A stretch of DNA of 64,000 nucleotides, taken from Adiantum capillus-veneris. Lineage: Eukaryota; Streptophyta; Polypodiopsida; Polypodiales; Pteridaceae. Within the stretch, counting starts at the first letter, position 1. Each line of letters begins with the position of its first letter. The DNA lies in assembly GCA_014529385.2 (NCBI GenBank), contig CM043965.1, positions 17,373,912 to 17,437,911 on the forward strand. Direction: 5' to 3'. This document shows, one piece after another, positions 1 to 10,729 of this stretch. The translations under genes and the position numbers were made by a program. The notes under the pieces were generated by a model. It made no database searches, was not told where the DNA came from, and saw only the letters and a list, made by a program, of their open reading frames with translations.

Positions 1-565
1 CTACACACACACACACACAAACACACATTCCTCTCAATCCCTCACTCAAACATGCACCTTCAATGGTTTCTCTCTCCTTCTTCACCATTAACCTCCCCAC
101 TTACTCCCATAGCTCTCATATGAGCTCTCCATGTACATACACCATCTCTATGCCTCTCTCTATTATCTCCAAAGTACAATTTCATCTTACCCCTTATATA
201 TATACATAAATTCAGCATGTGTACCATGCTTAACCTCTGCAAATCAAGAGATCTCATCAACGGAATTACCATTTTCATCGCGATAATCAACCTTGGTGGC
301 GGTGGCGTAAAGAAGAGAAGACGAAGAAGAAGATCGATAGTCATTTTGAGAATCTACACAAGTAAGTCAAAAACTTCTTCAAGCTTCACCATCACAAGGA
401 TTTCCTCACTTCATTCAACCATCCACCTCATTCTACCCACTAAAAATGTAACATTAACTTTCTAGTGATTACTAACACTAACCACTAGCATACTAACACA
501 AAATAGCCATTGACCTAACCATAAAAGACACCTCACCTCAAGACATGTGCATAGTAAATCTCTCT

Positions 566-567
<2 letters not shown>

Positions 568-638
<71 letters not shown>
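568..638. repeat. (TC)n microsatellite inside LTR A
   Basis: About 71 bp of uninterrupted TC dinucleotides. The corresponding place is a (GA)n of about 78 bp in the inverted LTR at 12992-13069 and about 31 bp in the one at 31507-31537. It is almost absent in the LTR at 57805-60467. Confidence 0.95.
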
Positions 639-640
<2 letters not shown>

Positions 641-820
641 CTTACTTAAAACTTTACTTTCACCTTATCCACCATCAATAATGCTCTTTTTTGAGCCCAC
701 ATCCATGACTCAAGCAGACAAAGAAGACCCGCAATGTTTTGATATTCAAAAAAATCATAATCCTGATGTGCTAGCTTGTAAATTAGGATTTCCAATAATC
801 TTAATGAGGGGTCTCCAACC

Positions 821-828
821 TATAAATA
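821..828 (+). promoter_or_regulatory. TATA box of family I LTR (copy A)
   Basis: The sequence TATAAATA lies in the block CCAACCTATAAATAGG. The same block occurs at 59625-59632 on the plus strand and, inverted, at about 12808-12815 and 31313-31320. Conservation in four LTR copies supports it as the element's core promoter, with transcription expected some 30 bp downstream. Confidence 0.7.
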
Positions 829-1669
829 GGCTCCTCTCCTTCTTGTAAAACAACCTCCAATATCTCACATAGCACCCCAACACTCTATGCGTGAGGAGAG
901 ACTTAGGTGTAGCAACCACTTTGTGAGCTTCACTCTTGGTGTGAGAGAAGCTTTCAAGCTACACATTATAAGTGAGAGAGCGTGAGTTCAAAATCTTAAA
1001 ACCACTATTGTATATGTTCCTCCATCATCAATAAATTGAGGTTTGGTGCATCAAAGGCGTGCTTCAACGTTCAAATCTTCGTCCTTCCACTTGTGCGATA
1101 CGGTTTAGTGAAATCAAGGTGACTTGTGTATTTTGAGTTCTATCGTTTGATCTTGCTTTAGAAAGTGTTTTAGTGTGTTTTCATTGGCAAATTTTGTGTC
1201 CATTGTAAGAGGGTATTGTGGTGAGAGGTCTCCCACACCCTAAGACAGTGTGCGTGTGTTGGCAATGTTTAGCATTCACTAAGCATTGAGTGAGTTTTTT
1301 GTACAAGATCTACGATAGCAACATAACGAACCATCTCCATTTGCAAGTCACAAATAAGGTATTACGCAAGATCCATTCCTCTCTCTCTTCCCTTTGCTCT
1401 AGCTCTCTCTAGTCCATTTTGTGTGTGTCTTGTGTGAGGTTGCTTGTGTGTGTTTTTTGTGGTCTATCTTCTTGGTTGTGACAAAATCTCTCTTGCGTCC
1501 TAGTTCGCATACCATAACTAGGTGGTGCCCCTATCTTGTTTGGGTTTCGCTGTGGGTTTGTTGTTGTGTTGTGCTTGTGGTTGCCCCAGCCCCAATTGAG
1601 CAGCACGGGAGCCTTGAGGGGTGTTTAGAGGTCGCCTCTCTTATTGCCCACCCCGGACCGCCTCAATTT

Positions 1670-1687
1670 TGGTCCCCCACTGAGGAC
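1670..1687 (+). other. Primer binding site, family I copy A
   Basis: Starts with TGG four bases after the LTR end, as expected for pairing with the CCA end of a tRNA, and continues TCCCCCACTGAGG. Relative to the copy at 30460-30444 (TGGTGCCCCCA) one G is missing, so priming in this copy would be weakened. The tRNA was not identified. Confidence 0.6.
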
Positions 1688-2279
1688 GGCTTGTGTATTT
1701 TTGTGTAGAATCAACCTTTAGCATAGTCAAGTAGTTTGCATGAATCACAAGAATTTGTATGATCCCTTCATTCCCATTGCAAGGCAAAAGGTAAACATAA
1801 TTGTTAGTACTAATTTGCAATTTCAACGTGTAATTCGTAGAATTTTAGGTCCTCTTAGGTTGGCCAAGGTAAACGCTTCAGTAAATCCTTTTATTTTGCC
1901 TCTCATTAGGTACGACCTTAGTCTTGACGTCTATATTTTTGTTTTGTTTTAAGAACTAGGACATGCATAGACCATGGATAATGGCCCAGGAATAGAGGTT
2001 TTCCCCTTCCATTTCACTCCACTCATTGGAGTAAACATTGCAATTAGTAGAAAAATCCATTTTCAATAACATATGGTGTTCATGTTTGGTGCCCAAAGAG
2101 TAGGAAAAATTCTCGTGTCACCAAACCCTGTCATCCTACCTCTTATTGATTATCATAGGTCATTTGATGTGAATATTTTTATTTTGTTGAAGAAATAGAT
2201 TGCAATTTAGAAAATATTATTGTGTAAATCTTTTAAAGAAAGAAAAAACAAAAACGTGCGTCACTTTGAAATCAATTCA
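1688..2279 (+). other. Untranslated leader, family I copy A
   Basis: About 590 bp between primer binding site and gag start. The same leader is found inverted at 29850-30443 and on the plus strand at 60942-61543. Short open frames in it are not conserved between copies, so I read it as non-coding leader RNA. Confidence 0.6.
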
Positions 2280-4157
2280 ATGGAGAGACAACGCCAAATG
2301 TCTGGATATCCTCTTTTCTTTGGAGAGCCTGGAGAGGATGCAGAATTATTTTTAGCGAATTTCAAGATGTCTTGCCGTATCAAGAGGATAGTAACTAATC
2401 AAGAACGTGTAGAAATGCTTGAGGTGGTCCTTAGGAAAGATGCTAGCACTTGGTTTGACTCTTTGCCTGAGGAAGTTAAGGGGAATTACACAGAAGTTTT
2501 GAATCGTTTCAAGAAATAATTCTTTGATCCCCAAAACACTCAAAAAATATGGCAAGACATTGTTTCTCATAAGCAAAAAGACTTAGATGACTACTACTTG
2601 TACAAGCAAGAGTTTCTACGTCTTTGGGCTGTATGGGTGAGAAATGTTGCTAACCCTGGTGATGGTGCAGAGTTCCTAAAGAAGGAGAGGTTCATAGCCG
2701 GACTCTTTCCTGACCTTAAGGTAAAAGTTGAGACGGGTGCACCTGCTACCTTTGATGCAGCTGAAACTACGACTGCTGAGAAATATAGAAAACTCAAGTG
2801 CTTAAGGGGAGAGGTTCCAATAGAAGGTATGAGACCCAAAGGTAAGTCGCAAGCATCAACATCTAGGGAGCTTCCTGAGGTAACGGCGGAAGTGATTGAG
2901 AAGTTAAATGAATCTTTAAGCAGCCTGTCAATTCACCTTGCACAAGCTGTAGGTCCAAAAGGACAAGCAAATAAATCTAAAGATCGAGATCCACGACCTA
3001 GGAGAGTCTTACAATGTTGTAATTGCGGAGAGTCTGGACATGGGATGTATAATTGTCCTTGGCCCCGTGGGGAGCCAGGTAGACCTAACTTGAATTACCC
3101 AGTGATGAATGCAGGTAAAGGAACTAGTCAGCAACCACGGCTTCTACAAAGTCCAAATGGAGCAAGACCACCTGCACAAGGAGTGGAAGGAGTTCCACCT
3201 TTGCCAGACTCAAATGTGCATGTGGTAGAGGTGAAAAATTCAAAAGAGGTTGACATGGAAGCAAATGGCATTAAGCGTGGCCGTGGAAAAGGGAAGGAGA
3301 AAGAAGGAGTCACATCACAAAGTGATCATGGACGAGAAAAGAAGGCAAAGGAGACCAAGGAAACCAAGAGGACTCGACGTCGTATCAATCTCCAAGACTT
3401 CCCTCTTGGACATGGTATGGCTCCATACAACCTATTGGAAGACATGCAAGGTAAGGGTCCTGATATCTCATGGCCTCAATTTCTTGCATTATGTCCACAA
3501 GTTAGGAGGGATTTAACAAAGGCAGTTAGCACTAGGAGAAAGGTAAAAGAGAGTGTTCCTATTGTAAAAATTTCACATGCTGAAATGAACGAGGATATTA
3601 CACCTGTGCTAGATTGTTACATCAAAGGAAGATTGGTTAGGAAAGGTTTAGTGGATGGGGGTGCACAAATTTGCATCATGACAGAAGGGCTCATGCAAAG
3701 ACTAGGCATGCACGTCCATGAGACACCTGAAATCAAAGTGAAGATGGCAAACAATAGCAAAGCTAGGTGTGTAGGCATTTGTAAAAATGTTTTTGTAGAG
3801 GCCTTTGGCATTAAGAAGGCAGTGGATTTCTATGTCATGTCTACCAAAGGAAATGGTTACCCATTTATCCTAGGAAGACCATGGCTAATGAAAATGCGAG
3901 CTTTGCAGGATTGGGAGAGTGGAAAGCTAATTTGCAGGAATGACAATCATAAGAAGGTTGTCTTTGACATGAAGGAGCAACACCAAGAGGAGCTCCATGA
4001 AGAATCAACTCAAAGTGAGACGGAGGAAGGCTGGACCGATAGCACTTCAGAAGGAGAAAGTAGCGGCAGCATTACTGAAGAGGAGTCTTCCATCAAAGTC
4101 ATGGGGGTAAGGTTTAAGCCAAACAACCAAGAGACCTCTTGCCCAGGTTTGGTTTGA
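2280..4157 (+). pseudogene. Gag-protease polyprotein, Tat-like family I copy A (one nonsense codon, 3' truncated)
   Basis: Structural polyprotein plus retropepsin of a Ty3/gypsy element. The start ATG at 2280 (MERQRQMSGYPLFFGEP) matches gag starts at 29849 (minus) and 61544. One frame runs to 4157 and is broken only by TAA at 2517-2519, where other copies have Tyr in FKRYFFDP. Domains in order: capsid-like gag (2280 to about 2830), a CCHC zinc knuckle CCNCGESGHGMYNC (3015-3056), a basic linker (about 3270-3390), and the protease with active-site Asp in LVDGGAQIC (Asp codon 3654-3656) and the later block ILGRPWLMKM. The DGGA active site is shared by all copies here, so it is a lineage trait and not damage. 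The frame ends at an abrupt junction with antisense integrase sequence; reverse transcriptase and the rest of pol are missing. Confidence 0.85.
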
Positions 4158-4345
4158 TATGCCCACAAGGCACCATCCAAGAAGTCATCCCATAATTTTG
4201 TCTTGTTTTGCACCATATTTCTAAAGATTCCTGCAATGACACCATTAGCGTTCTCCACCAAACCATTTGACTGTGGGTAGTATGGAGTGCTATAATGTAC
4301 AATACCAATAGACAATGCGCTCAAACATGCGCCAAATGATGCATA
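4158..4345 (-). pseudogene. Integrase core fragment, Tat-like element (inverted)
   Basis: Read on the minus strand this gives the integrase block STPYYPQSNGLVENANG followed by a stretch like WDDFLDGALWAYQT. It closely matches 15397-15540, also on the minus strand, but differs upstream of HYSTP, so it comes from a related but distinct element. The catalytic Glu (LVE) is present here, whereas the copy at 15.5 kb has Lys. The fragment is only about 60 codons and abuts the plus-strand gag-protease of copy A at about 4157, pointing to a rearrangement or a truncated insertion. Confidence 0.75.
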
Positions 4346-4510
4346 CCCACGACAACTGCAACTGACACGACTAATAGTATATCACTATACTCCAGCTACC
4401 TGTACCTGTGTGAATCACCTGTACCTGTACTTGTCCCTATAACATGTAACCTACAACCTATAATCCCAAATCTTGAAGCTTGAAGCTCAAAGCAGAAGGT
4501 ACTCAAAGAA

Positions 4511-4530
4511 GATCCTCCGTGGGGGTGCCA
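4511..4530 (-). other. Probable primer binding site (minus strand)
   Basis: TGGCACCCCCACGGAGGATC on the minus strand, six bases beyond a CA LTR end. It differs from the family I site at only a few positions in its first eleven bases. Confidence 0.45.
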
Positions 4531-4536
4531 AAATAA

Positions 4537-5541
4537 TGTGAGTGGGATGAAAACACACACAATGCCTCTATAACGACCCAGCACACACTCTTGGGAAGAT
4601 ACACACACACACACACACACACTATGGGGCACCACTAGGCTTACACAATCCACCTGGCCGAGACAGGGAACACACCGATGGAGTGAGAGGAGAGAGACTG
4701 TCTGTTTACCCACTCCACACAGAGAGACATGCACACACACACCCAAAAAAATCAGCTCAAAAGAGGAGAATCTCTGATTTTTAGATACAGTTGAGCTTGG
4801 GCCAACACCAATAAGGAAAACAACTCACACAATATGGGTAAAATATGCCAGATACAATCACAAATTGGAACAGAAGCTTCGCTCATAGAAGAAACTTACA
4901 CAACCAAAATAGCAGATAAGTAGTGAGGAATTTGTAAAAATGGACAGCACCATCACGTCTGGAACGGTCCAAAACCCCAGTCTACAATGTCAAAGTGCTC
5001 AAATCCGGATGAGCAGTTTAGGGCCAAAACAGGCTCCAAAAACACCAAAAACACAGTTGCGGCTGTTCCTGCTCTTCTCTCCACGTTTTTTCTGGTCTTC
5101 TCTTTGGTTTTTCAGTTTCCACACTCAGCTTTATTACTTGGGCACCCTTGGCCTTTTATTTGACCTCAAACGGACCCTTAACATGCCAAAAACTAACTTT
5201 GCAATGCATAGTTGTCACATTTTTGCATCCATCCGCACACCTAGTACTCAACTTTTTGCAATAATACATCCTGCCACCACGTGTAGTGGCCCCAAAAGAT
5301 GGTCCTCATGATGACCTTTCTACATAATTATCACAAGAAAACACCCACGTTGTGTCCGTACTCATCCACGTGCAAATATTGACCCCATTAGACCTCCTGA
5401 CGCCACTAGATGCCATCTGACGCACCTACTTACCTCAATGCTTTGACCCGTGGATAGCCTCCTCGATAAGTTTTACGCACTACCAACTCCTCATTATTGT
5501 AGAAAAAACACACTGGTACTGGTAATAGTGAAAATCGATGC
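4537..5541 (-). mobile_element. Probable LTR of another Ty3-like element (minus strand)
   Basis: On the minus strand the block at 4530-4511 reads TGGCACCCCCACGGAGGATC, close to the TGGTGCCCCCA primer binding sites of the other elements here, and it is preceded by a CA-ending sequence at 4537. The upstream 1 kb has LTR-like features: no open frame and a (CA)n tract at 4602-4622. The far boundary near 5541 is a guess, since no second copy lies in the window. No coding region follows except possibly the integrase scrap at 4158-4345. Confidence 0.4.
4602..4622. repeat. (CA)n microsatellite
   Basis: About 21 bp of perfect CA repeat inside the probable LTR. Confidence 0.9.
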
Positions 5542-5544
5542 ACT

Positions 5545-6333
5545 ATGTACACCATGTCCTACCTGTACACATGTGGGCCCCACGTAACCACCTGGCTCTG
5601 GAAAATGGGCAATTCCTTATTTGATGCACCATGCATGTGTATGTACATATGCGCAATCCCTTGCTCCAAAAAACTCATGACAACAGTACCACTCAATACT
5701 CTCCAAGCTTACCCCATCACTGAGGATGAGGTAGAGGATGATGACAAGTGGATGGATGGTCTTGTTATGCGGATCAATGTGATTATGAAGGAGGGATACT
5801 AAGTGAAAGATTTAGAGGACACATGAGCTCAAGTCAATGCTCTCAATTACTCATCTAAAGGAAACAAATCAACCACTTGTACTATTGCGCCACTGTCAAA
5901 GGCTGCAACAAACAAATCACTCGAGCACTGGGAAAATTAACTTGAATATTATGGTTCATGGGTTTTCCTATCCGCATACTTTTGTATGTATTGCGGATGC
6001 ACACATGAATGACGACCTAATACTATGGACGCAAACCTACAAAGCAGTAAGAGATTGTGATGCCCAAATTCTAGAACTCACACTTAAAGGTAGGGAGCTA
6101 ACAATAATGTTTGCATTCAGTAAGGGAGAATGGTAAGGTCTCTTGGTAATTTCCCATTTACGAAACAAAAGTCATCAGTCATAAATATGACCACTACTCC
6201 ATTAAAGACTCCTTATAGCCAACCTATGAAAGGAGTCAAGAAAATCTCGATACCCAAGAGCCATCTCAAGAACCTACCTCAACAAGTATGGGTGCCAAAA
6301 ATATTTCCACACATCACCAGCAAATTTAAATAA
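5545..6333 (+). other. Unrecognised, broken open frames
   Basis: Short overlapping plus-strand frames lie here (about 5545-5802, 5837-6136 and 6130-6333), one with an acidic run (EDEVEDDD) and one ending QQVWVPKIFPH. A phrase like KWVPKVK recurs about 200 bp further on. The pattern suggests a decayed gag-type polyprotein, but I recognise no domain and cannot assign it. It lies upstream of the unnamed gag-like family and could be an older element. Confidence 0.25.
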
Positions 6334-7951
6334 AAAACATACATCCGCTTGCTCAACAAAAGTCATCTCTACTTAAGAGGACATGGATATGGAAACCAAA
6401 GAAGCAAAGTATAGCCATAATAAAACCAAACATCCATAGAAAATAAGTTCTACAATGGATACCAAAGACCCCACAACAAGTCAAGACGCCTACACTTAGA
6501 AATTAGTGGGTACCTAAAGTCAAGGCACTCACAGTTATAGAGATCATTATATCCAAGCAGCACACAATAGACAATGCATATTGCACTATCAAAGAACGTG
6601 CTCAATTGCTACAAAATTTTCTCTTCAAAAGATTTAAGCAATAGGATACCTCGACATCAGAAACCCTTGAGTGCCATACTCAAGACCCACTTCTTGCACA
6701 ACATAATGTGTTTATTTGCATTGACTTCAATAGAACAATAGAGCCAATCAGGGAATGCATAGACACGACTTTATACCCTCTACATTGCACAACCTAGGAT
6801 GAATCGAAGCCAAGAGGGGGGGAGACAAGGAAACAATTGGAAAAGGATAGAAGCATATGAATCTGGAAAGTAAAGAGGGCAATGATTCGGAGTAATTGTC
6901 TGTTAATGTCTAAATTTTTTGAACCAATTAAGTGATTTCCCTAGTAATTAGATGAATGGGGTTCTCCATTTGGTCACCCCTAGGTGTGTGTGTATATATT
7001 GTACATATCTTCCAATAATTATAATGTAGTACAATTTCATTTGTTAGAGTGTCATTTGGTCGAAATCATGAAAAAATAGAGCAATCCACAAAAATATGGC
7101 TAAATAATAAGAGTGGAAGCGTTTTAGAGTTTTTTAAGTATATCGAATAAAATTTATGAGTGATATAGCTATTTTTCTATAATTTTCTTATAATAAAGCT
7201 TATAAAATTTAAAATAAATAAGGAAGAATGTCAAAATTGGATTCCGGATTCAAACCCAATTCTTGAAGTTCAAGGGAAGAGTCGAAAAAAGCGTATTGGA
7301 TCAAAAAGTTCAGCTGTCTTTTTCACCAACTAGTCATCTGGGAAAATCATGATAGGATGATCAAGGGATACCAGTTTCTAGAAATTTTCAATCCAAGATT
7401 ATGCAATTAGATTTGATGAGCTCATTGGGTAGGTAATTGAAAGGAGGCATCGGAAAAGTCCAGGTATGTATAGCCTTGTAGGCCAATATTTCTCTCATTT
7501 GCATTCTAGATCTTAGAGAAGGAGCTCTGAGTGGTGGATTTTGATGACCTTCTATGCTCTCCTATGCACTATCTACTGACTCTTACTCACTTGATCCATG
7601 AGGGGTAAGTTCCTAACAACATCTAGAAGTGTTTTGATTACCACATTGTCAACCATGAGAGTTACAAGGGGCACAACAACACATGGAAATCGGGGAGCGA
7701 TAGTAAGGGACAAAAATGATAACACCGGCTATAGTTGACACACAAATTTCACCAAAATTGAACTAGAGTCTCATCACTAGAAGGAATACACATTGCTAAG
7801 CCCCAAAGTGAAAAAAGCTCAGAAAATCTAACCTAGCAGATTTGGTGCGCCGAGCATAAATGAGTTAGATGGGGACCAAAGTTTACAAATGAACTAGTAG
7901 AAGCTAGATAGGGCAAAAGCAAGGCATGAAATGCAATAAAGGGTAACTTCT
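6334..7951. other. No gene recognised
   Basis: AT-rich sequence without a convincing open frame. A purine run near 6811-6823 (AAGAGGGGGGGAG) could be a polypurine tract, but no LTR could be confirmed after it. Confidence 0.4.
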
Positions 7952-8539
7952 ATCTTTGGTGCACTGAAGATGAATCACTAGCATGGTACCATTTTTGGCA
8001 CCCACTTCTACACTAGCATGCTTTCCTTCCCCATCACAAGCACTACATCACACTTTAACATATTTTCATGCAAAATACTCATAAAACGCACTATGCCACA
8101 TCCCATAGACATTTGTGACCAAATCTCACTTTTATCTTTCCAAATCAACCCAGATTCAACCATCATCAATGATAATTTCTATACGACCGATTAGACCGCC
8201 AAAAATAAGAAATGGCCCTAAATTTCCCTCTTTTTATCTTAGGTGCACCTAAGATAGAAATGGAAATGGAAGAGCCTAACTTGCATCTGTGATACACAGA
8301 TATGGTCACAATGGTCACATTAAACATTTGCTCAAGTTTGACAAATCCACACTTTGTCAATTACCAAAGTATAGATTGCGGTCAAGCGGACACATAATTG
8401 ATCACAATTCCCATCATAAAAGTCCAAAAGCTCCCAATATTCTTTTAGATCACCACGAGCGATTATATTTCCTATAGAATCTAGATGACACCATTTCGCA
8501 TGCACCTACACCCATTTGCATCTTAGGCGTGCTGAAGAT
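7952..8539. repeat. Array of three palindromes with 284-bp spacing
   Basis: Three palindromes of 20-22 bp have centres at 7961.5, 8245.5 and 8529.5, so both spacings are exactly 284 bp. The middle one (8235-8256) is perfect: TATCTTAGGTG followed by its reverse complement. The outer two (7952-7971, 8520-8539) have the same arms with a few changes, most of which would be G-U pairs in RNA. The DNA between them shows no clear repeat by eye. A similar array precedes the related gag-like region at 53.9 kb. Confidence 0.75.
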
Positions 8540-8699
8540 AGACTTCGCCAAAATTGTAATTTCTAAGACTCATTTTTGCCTATTTAGCTATGCTACCTGT
8601 TTGTAACTTGCCAGAATTGTATAATCTTTGGATGTGCTCATACACTGTCAGGTTCTCTCTCATATACCTTGGGAGCTCTAAAGAGAAAGGCCATGAAGC

Positions 8700-10432
8700 A
8701 AAAGTTTGTTGAACTCCCACTATATCAACAGCTAGAGGAAGTTGAGAGAGGCAAATGTCACCTAGTTGGCAAGAGACCAATTGGATAGACAACATATCAC
8801 TATCTACCAAAGATCATTCAAGAGTGCTCATGGAAACAAAGTCAAAGTATAGATGCTACCAAGAGAAGCTCAGGACCTCATCAAAGAACAGGAAGTCCGA
8901 CCACTTTTGGAAAAGATTGTCCTTAAATACTACATAGAGATAGACCCTTGTGGTGTCAATTAAAAGAGCATATGAGCTCTTGCATAGTATCACAGAGGAA
9001 GGACGAGCCACCATATCTGATCTCAATTGTTTTCTTGTTGAAGTTCACATAACAGAGGACCAAGTGGCAGAAGCACTCAATATTTAGAAAGGAGAAAAAC
9101 CTATGAGGGACAGACAACTACTGACCAGTGGTAATTTCACCAGTCGATCATACTCCTTTTTGGAGCTGAAGTAAAGAGAAATACAGCAGGTGGTGCGGCT
9201 CTATCACCAACAGTTTCACTTCACTACCAAGAGAATGTCAAGGTATAAAATTCCCAATCATGCTGTGGCTTCCACCTCTACTCAAGAATAAAAGAAAGAT
9301 GGGATGAGATAAGTGAACCACGCATAGTACATCTAAACTACTCTCACTCATGTGAAGAAGCTAGAGAGCATCACATTTTTAGGAGTTCCAAAAGTGCTCA
9401 CCAGAATTTCCTATCATGCTATAGTCCAAGTAGAGAATTTATTGCCTGCCCGAGAGCAAAATTTATGGCTTCTCAACAAGACAGATGAGAAGCCAGAAGT
9501 GAAAACAAGTGCTCCACCAATGGAACCAAGACTATGAACTTGATTAGCCGATGTACCAGCTCAAGCACCCACATCCATAGAAACAAAAGAAGAAGGTAAC
9601 AGAGAAGGGGAAATGCAGGAAGAGGAAGACACTCCTCTTGAAAGAAAAAGGAAAGAGAAAGGGAAAGCTAAAGTGGATGAAGTAAATAAGACCAAAAAAC
9701 ATAGGCCAAAAGTGGTTATTGAAGAACCAGCACAAAGGACAACAAGACTCTAGAGAGAAGGCAACGTTTGAACTAGAAAGAGGGCTCAAAGGAGATTTAA
9801 GTGGAAACCATTTCCAAAAAGAGTTAAAATTAGAACTAAACACCTAATGTTCAACAAAAAGGATGACCCTCGAACTGGCCTAGAGCATCTCTACCATAAA
9901 GAGGAACAACAAAGAAAATAGGCCCATGCACAAGAAGAAGACAATACGCATACTCAGAAGAATTCACCCAAAGCACCAGAAAACCCTACTGCTAAAGTTA
10001 CACACTTCTCTCTCAAAAATACACCACCATAAAAATAAAATTACACCAGAGGAAACCAATCCCATTGCTACCAATCTGGAACCTGAGTTCAAAACACTCA
10101 ATAAAACTATCAAGGAACAAGAGACTATACCAACTAGTTCCACAACCACACCAACTCCTCAAGCCAACCGATCAGATGCACTAATGGCTAAGACTCAGGA
10201 CACACATACGGATCATGCAAAAGCAAGAAATGCAAGAACAATGGACAATTTAGAGGACATAGATGAGTACACACAGTACGCCCACGATGTAATATACAAA
10301 ATGAAGGATGAAATCTATGCTCACCACCAAAATCTACATATTTTATATAGGCATATGTGGCTCTCTGAGGAACTCAGGGGGTTCACTATGTTTAAAAGTA
10401 CCATATCACGTGCGTTCGAGACATGTTTGTAA
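8700..10432 (+). pseudogene. Gag-like region of an unnamed retroelement family, copy 1
   Basis: I do not recognise a named family. Broken plus-strand frames encode a conserved N-terminal stretch, visible as VHITEDQVAEALNI (about 9045-9088) and ITFLGVPKVLTRISYHAI (about 9367-9420). These match VVMNKDIVTEALKL and VTYLGAPxVLTQIAYHAI in the copy at 53.9-56.6 kb. A lysine- and glutamate-rich segment follows (9540-9900), then a charged, probably helical end (10220-10430). There is no zinc knuckle or enzyme in this part. Stops are frequent. It is preceded by the palindrome array and followed by the LINE. The downstream half of the same family (coiled coil, gag, knuckle, protease) appears at 34290-36795 on the other side of the nest, so both may be halves of one copy. 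Confidence 0.5.
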
Positions 10433-10729
10433 AGCCCCTTATCTGTGAATTTGTTTGGGAATATGATGTACCCTTTTCTTTCAAAATCTGTAAGTTTTTT
10501 CAAATTTGAACAAATAATGCCCTTCTGTTTATATATTTCTCTAAGTTTCAAGAACTTTAAATACCCTTCTGTTCAACTCACGTGATAGGTTACATTTTTA
10601 TTAGGTGACCTCCCCGGGGTGAGGAACAACTAGGCCTAGCAAATATATGTGTTGATTCATACAAAGAAGCCATGGACTTCAAAAAAACAAGAATTGGTTG
10701 AACTGACTGTAAAGACATCAATGGATTTG
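10433..10729. other. AT-rich spacer before LINE remnant
   Basis: No gene seen. The stretch TGAGGAACA near 10619-10627 resembles TAAGGAACA just after the LINE poly(A) at 34292-34300 (8 of 9 bases). It could be an eroded target-site duplication marking the LINE's left end near 10628. Confidence 0.3.

Larger units (their letters stand above)
1..1665 (+). mobile_element. Partial 5' LTR, Tat-like family I copy A
   Basis: This is the right-hand three fifths of a long terminal repeat whose left end lies outside the window. It matches, in order and orientation, the LTR at 57805-60467 and, inverted, those at 11955-14739 and 30465-33205. It contains a TC microsatellite (568-638), a TATA box (821-828) and the conserved 3' end, which finishes in CCTCA at 1665 just before the primer binding site. 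No gene is encoded. The boundary was set by comparison with the inverted copy at 11955, which stops matching at exactly the same point. By analogy U3 runs to about 850 and R-U5 from there to 1665. Confidence 0.85.

Noticed and set aside
3654-3662. DGGA protease active site taken as a damaged DSGA
   Set aside because: All family I copies and element II have DGGA, so it is the normal state of this lineage.
6811-6823. Polypurine tract
   Set aside because: No LTR-like TG start or recognisable repeat follows it.
8801-8814. Possible fourth palindrome of the 8-kb array
   Set aside because: Only four-base arms (ATCT/AGAT) and no GGTGC core; the spacing from the third is about 279 and not 284.
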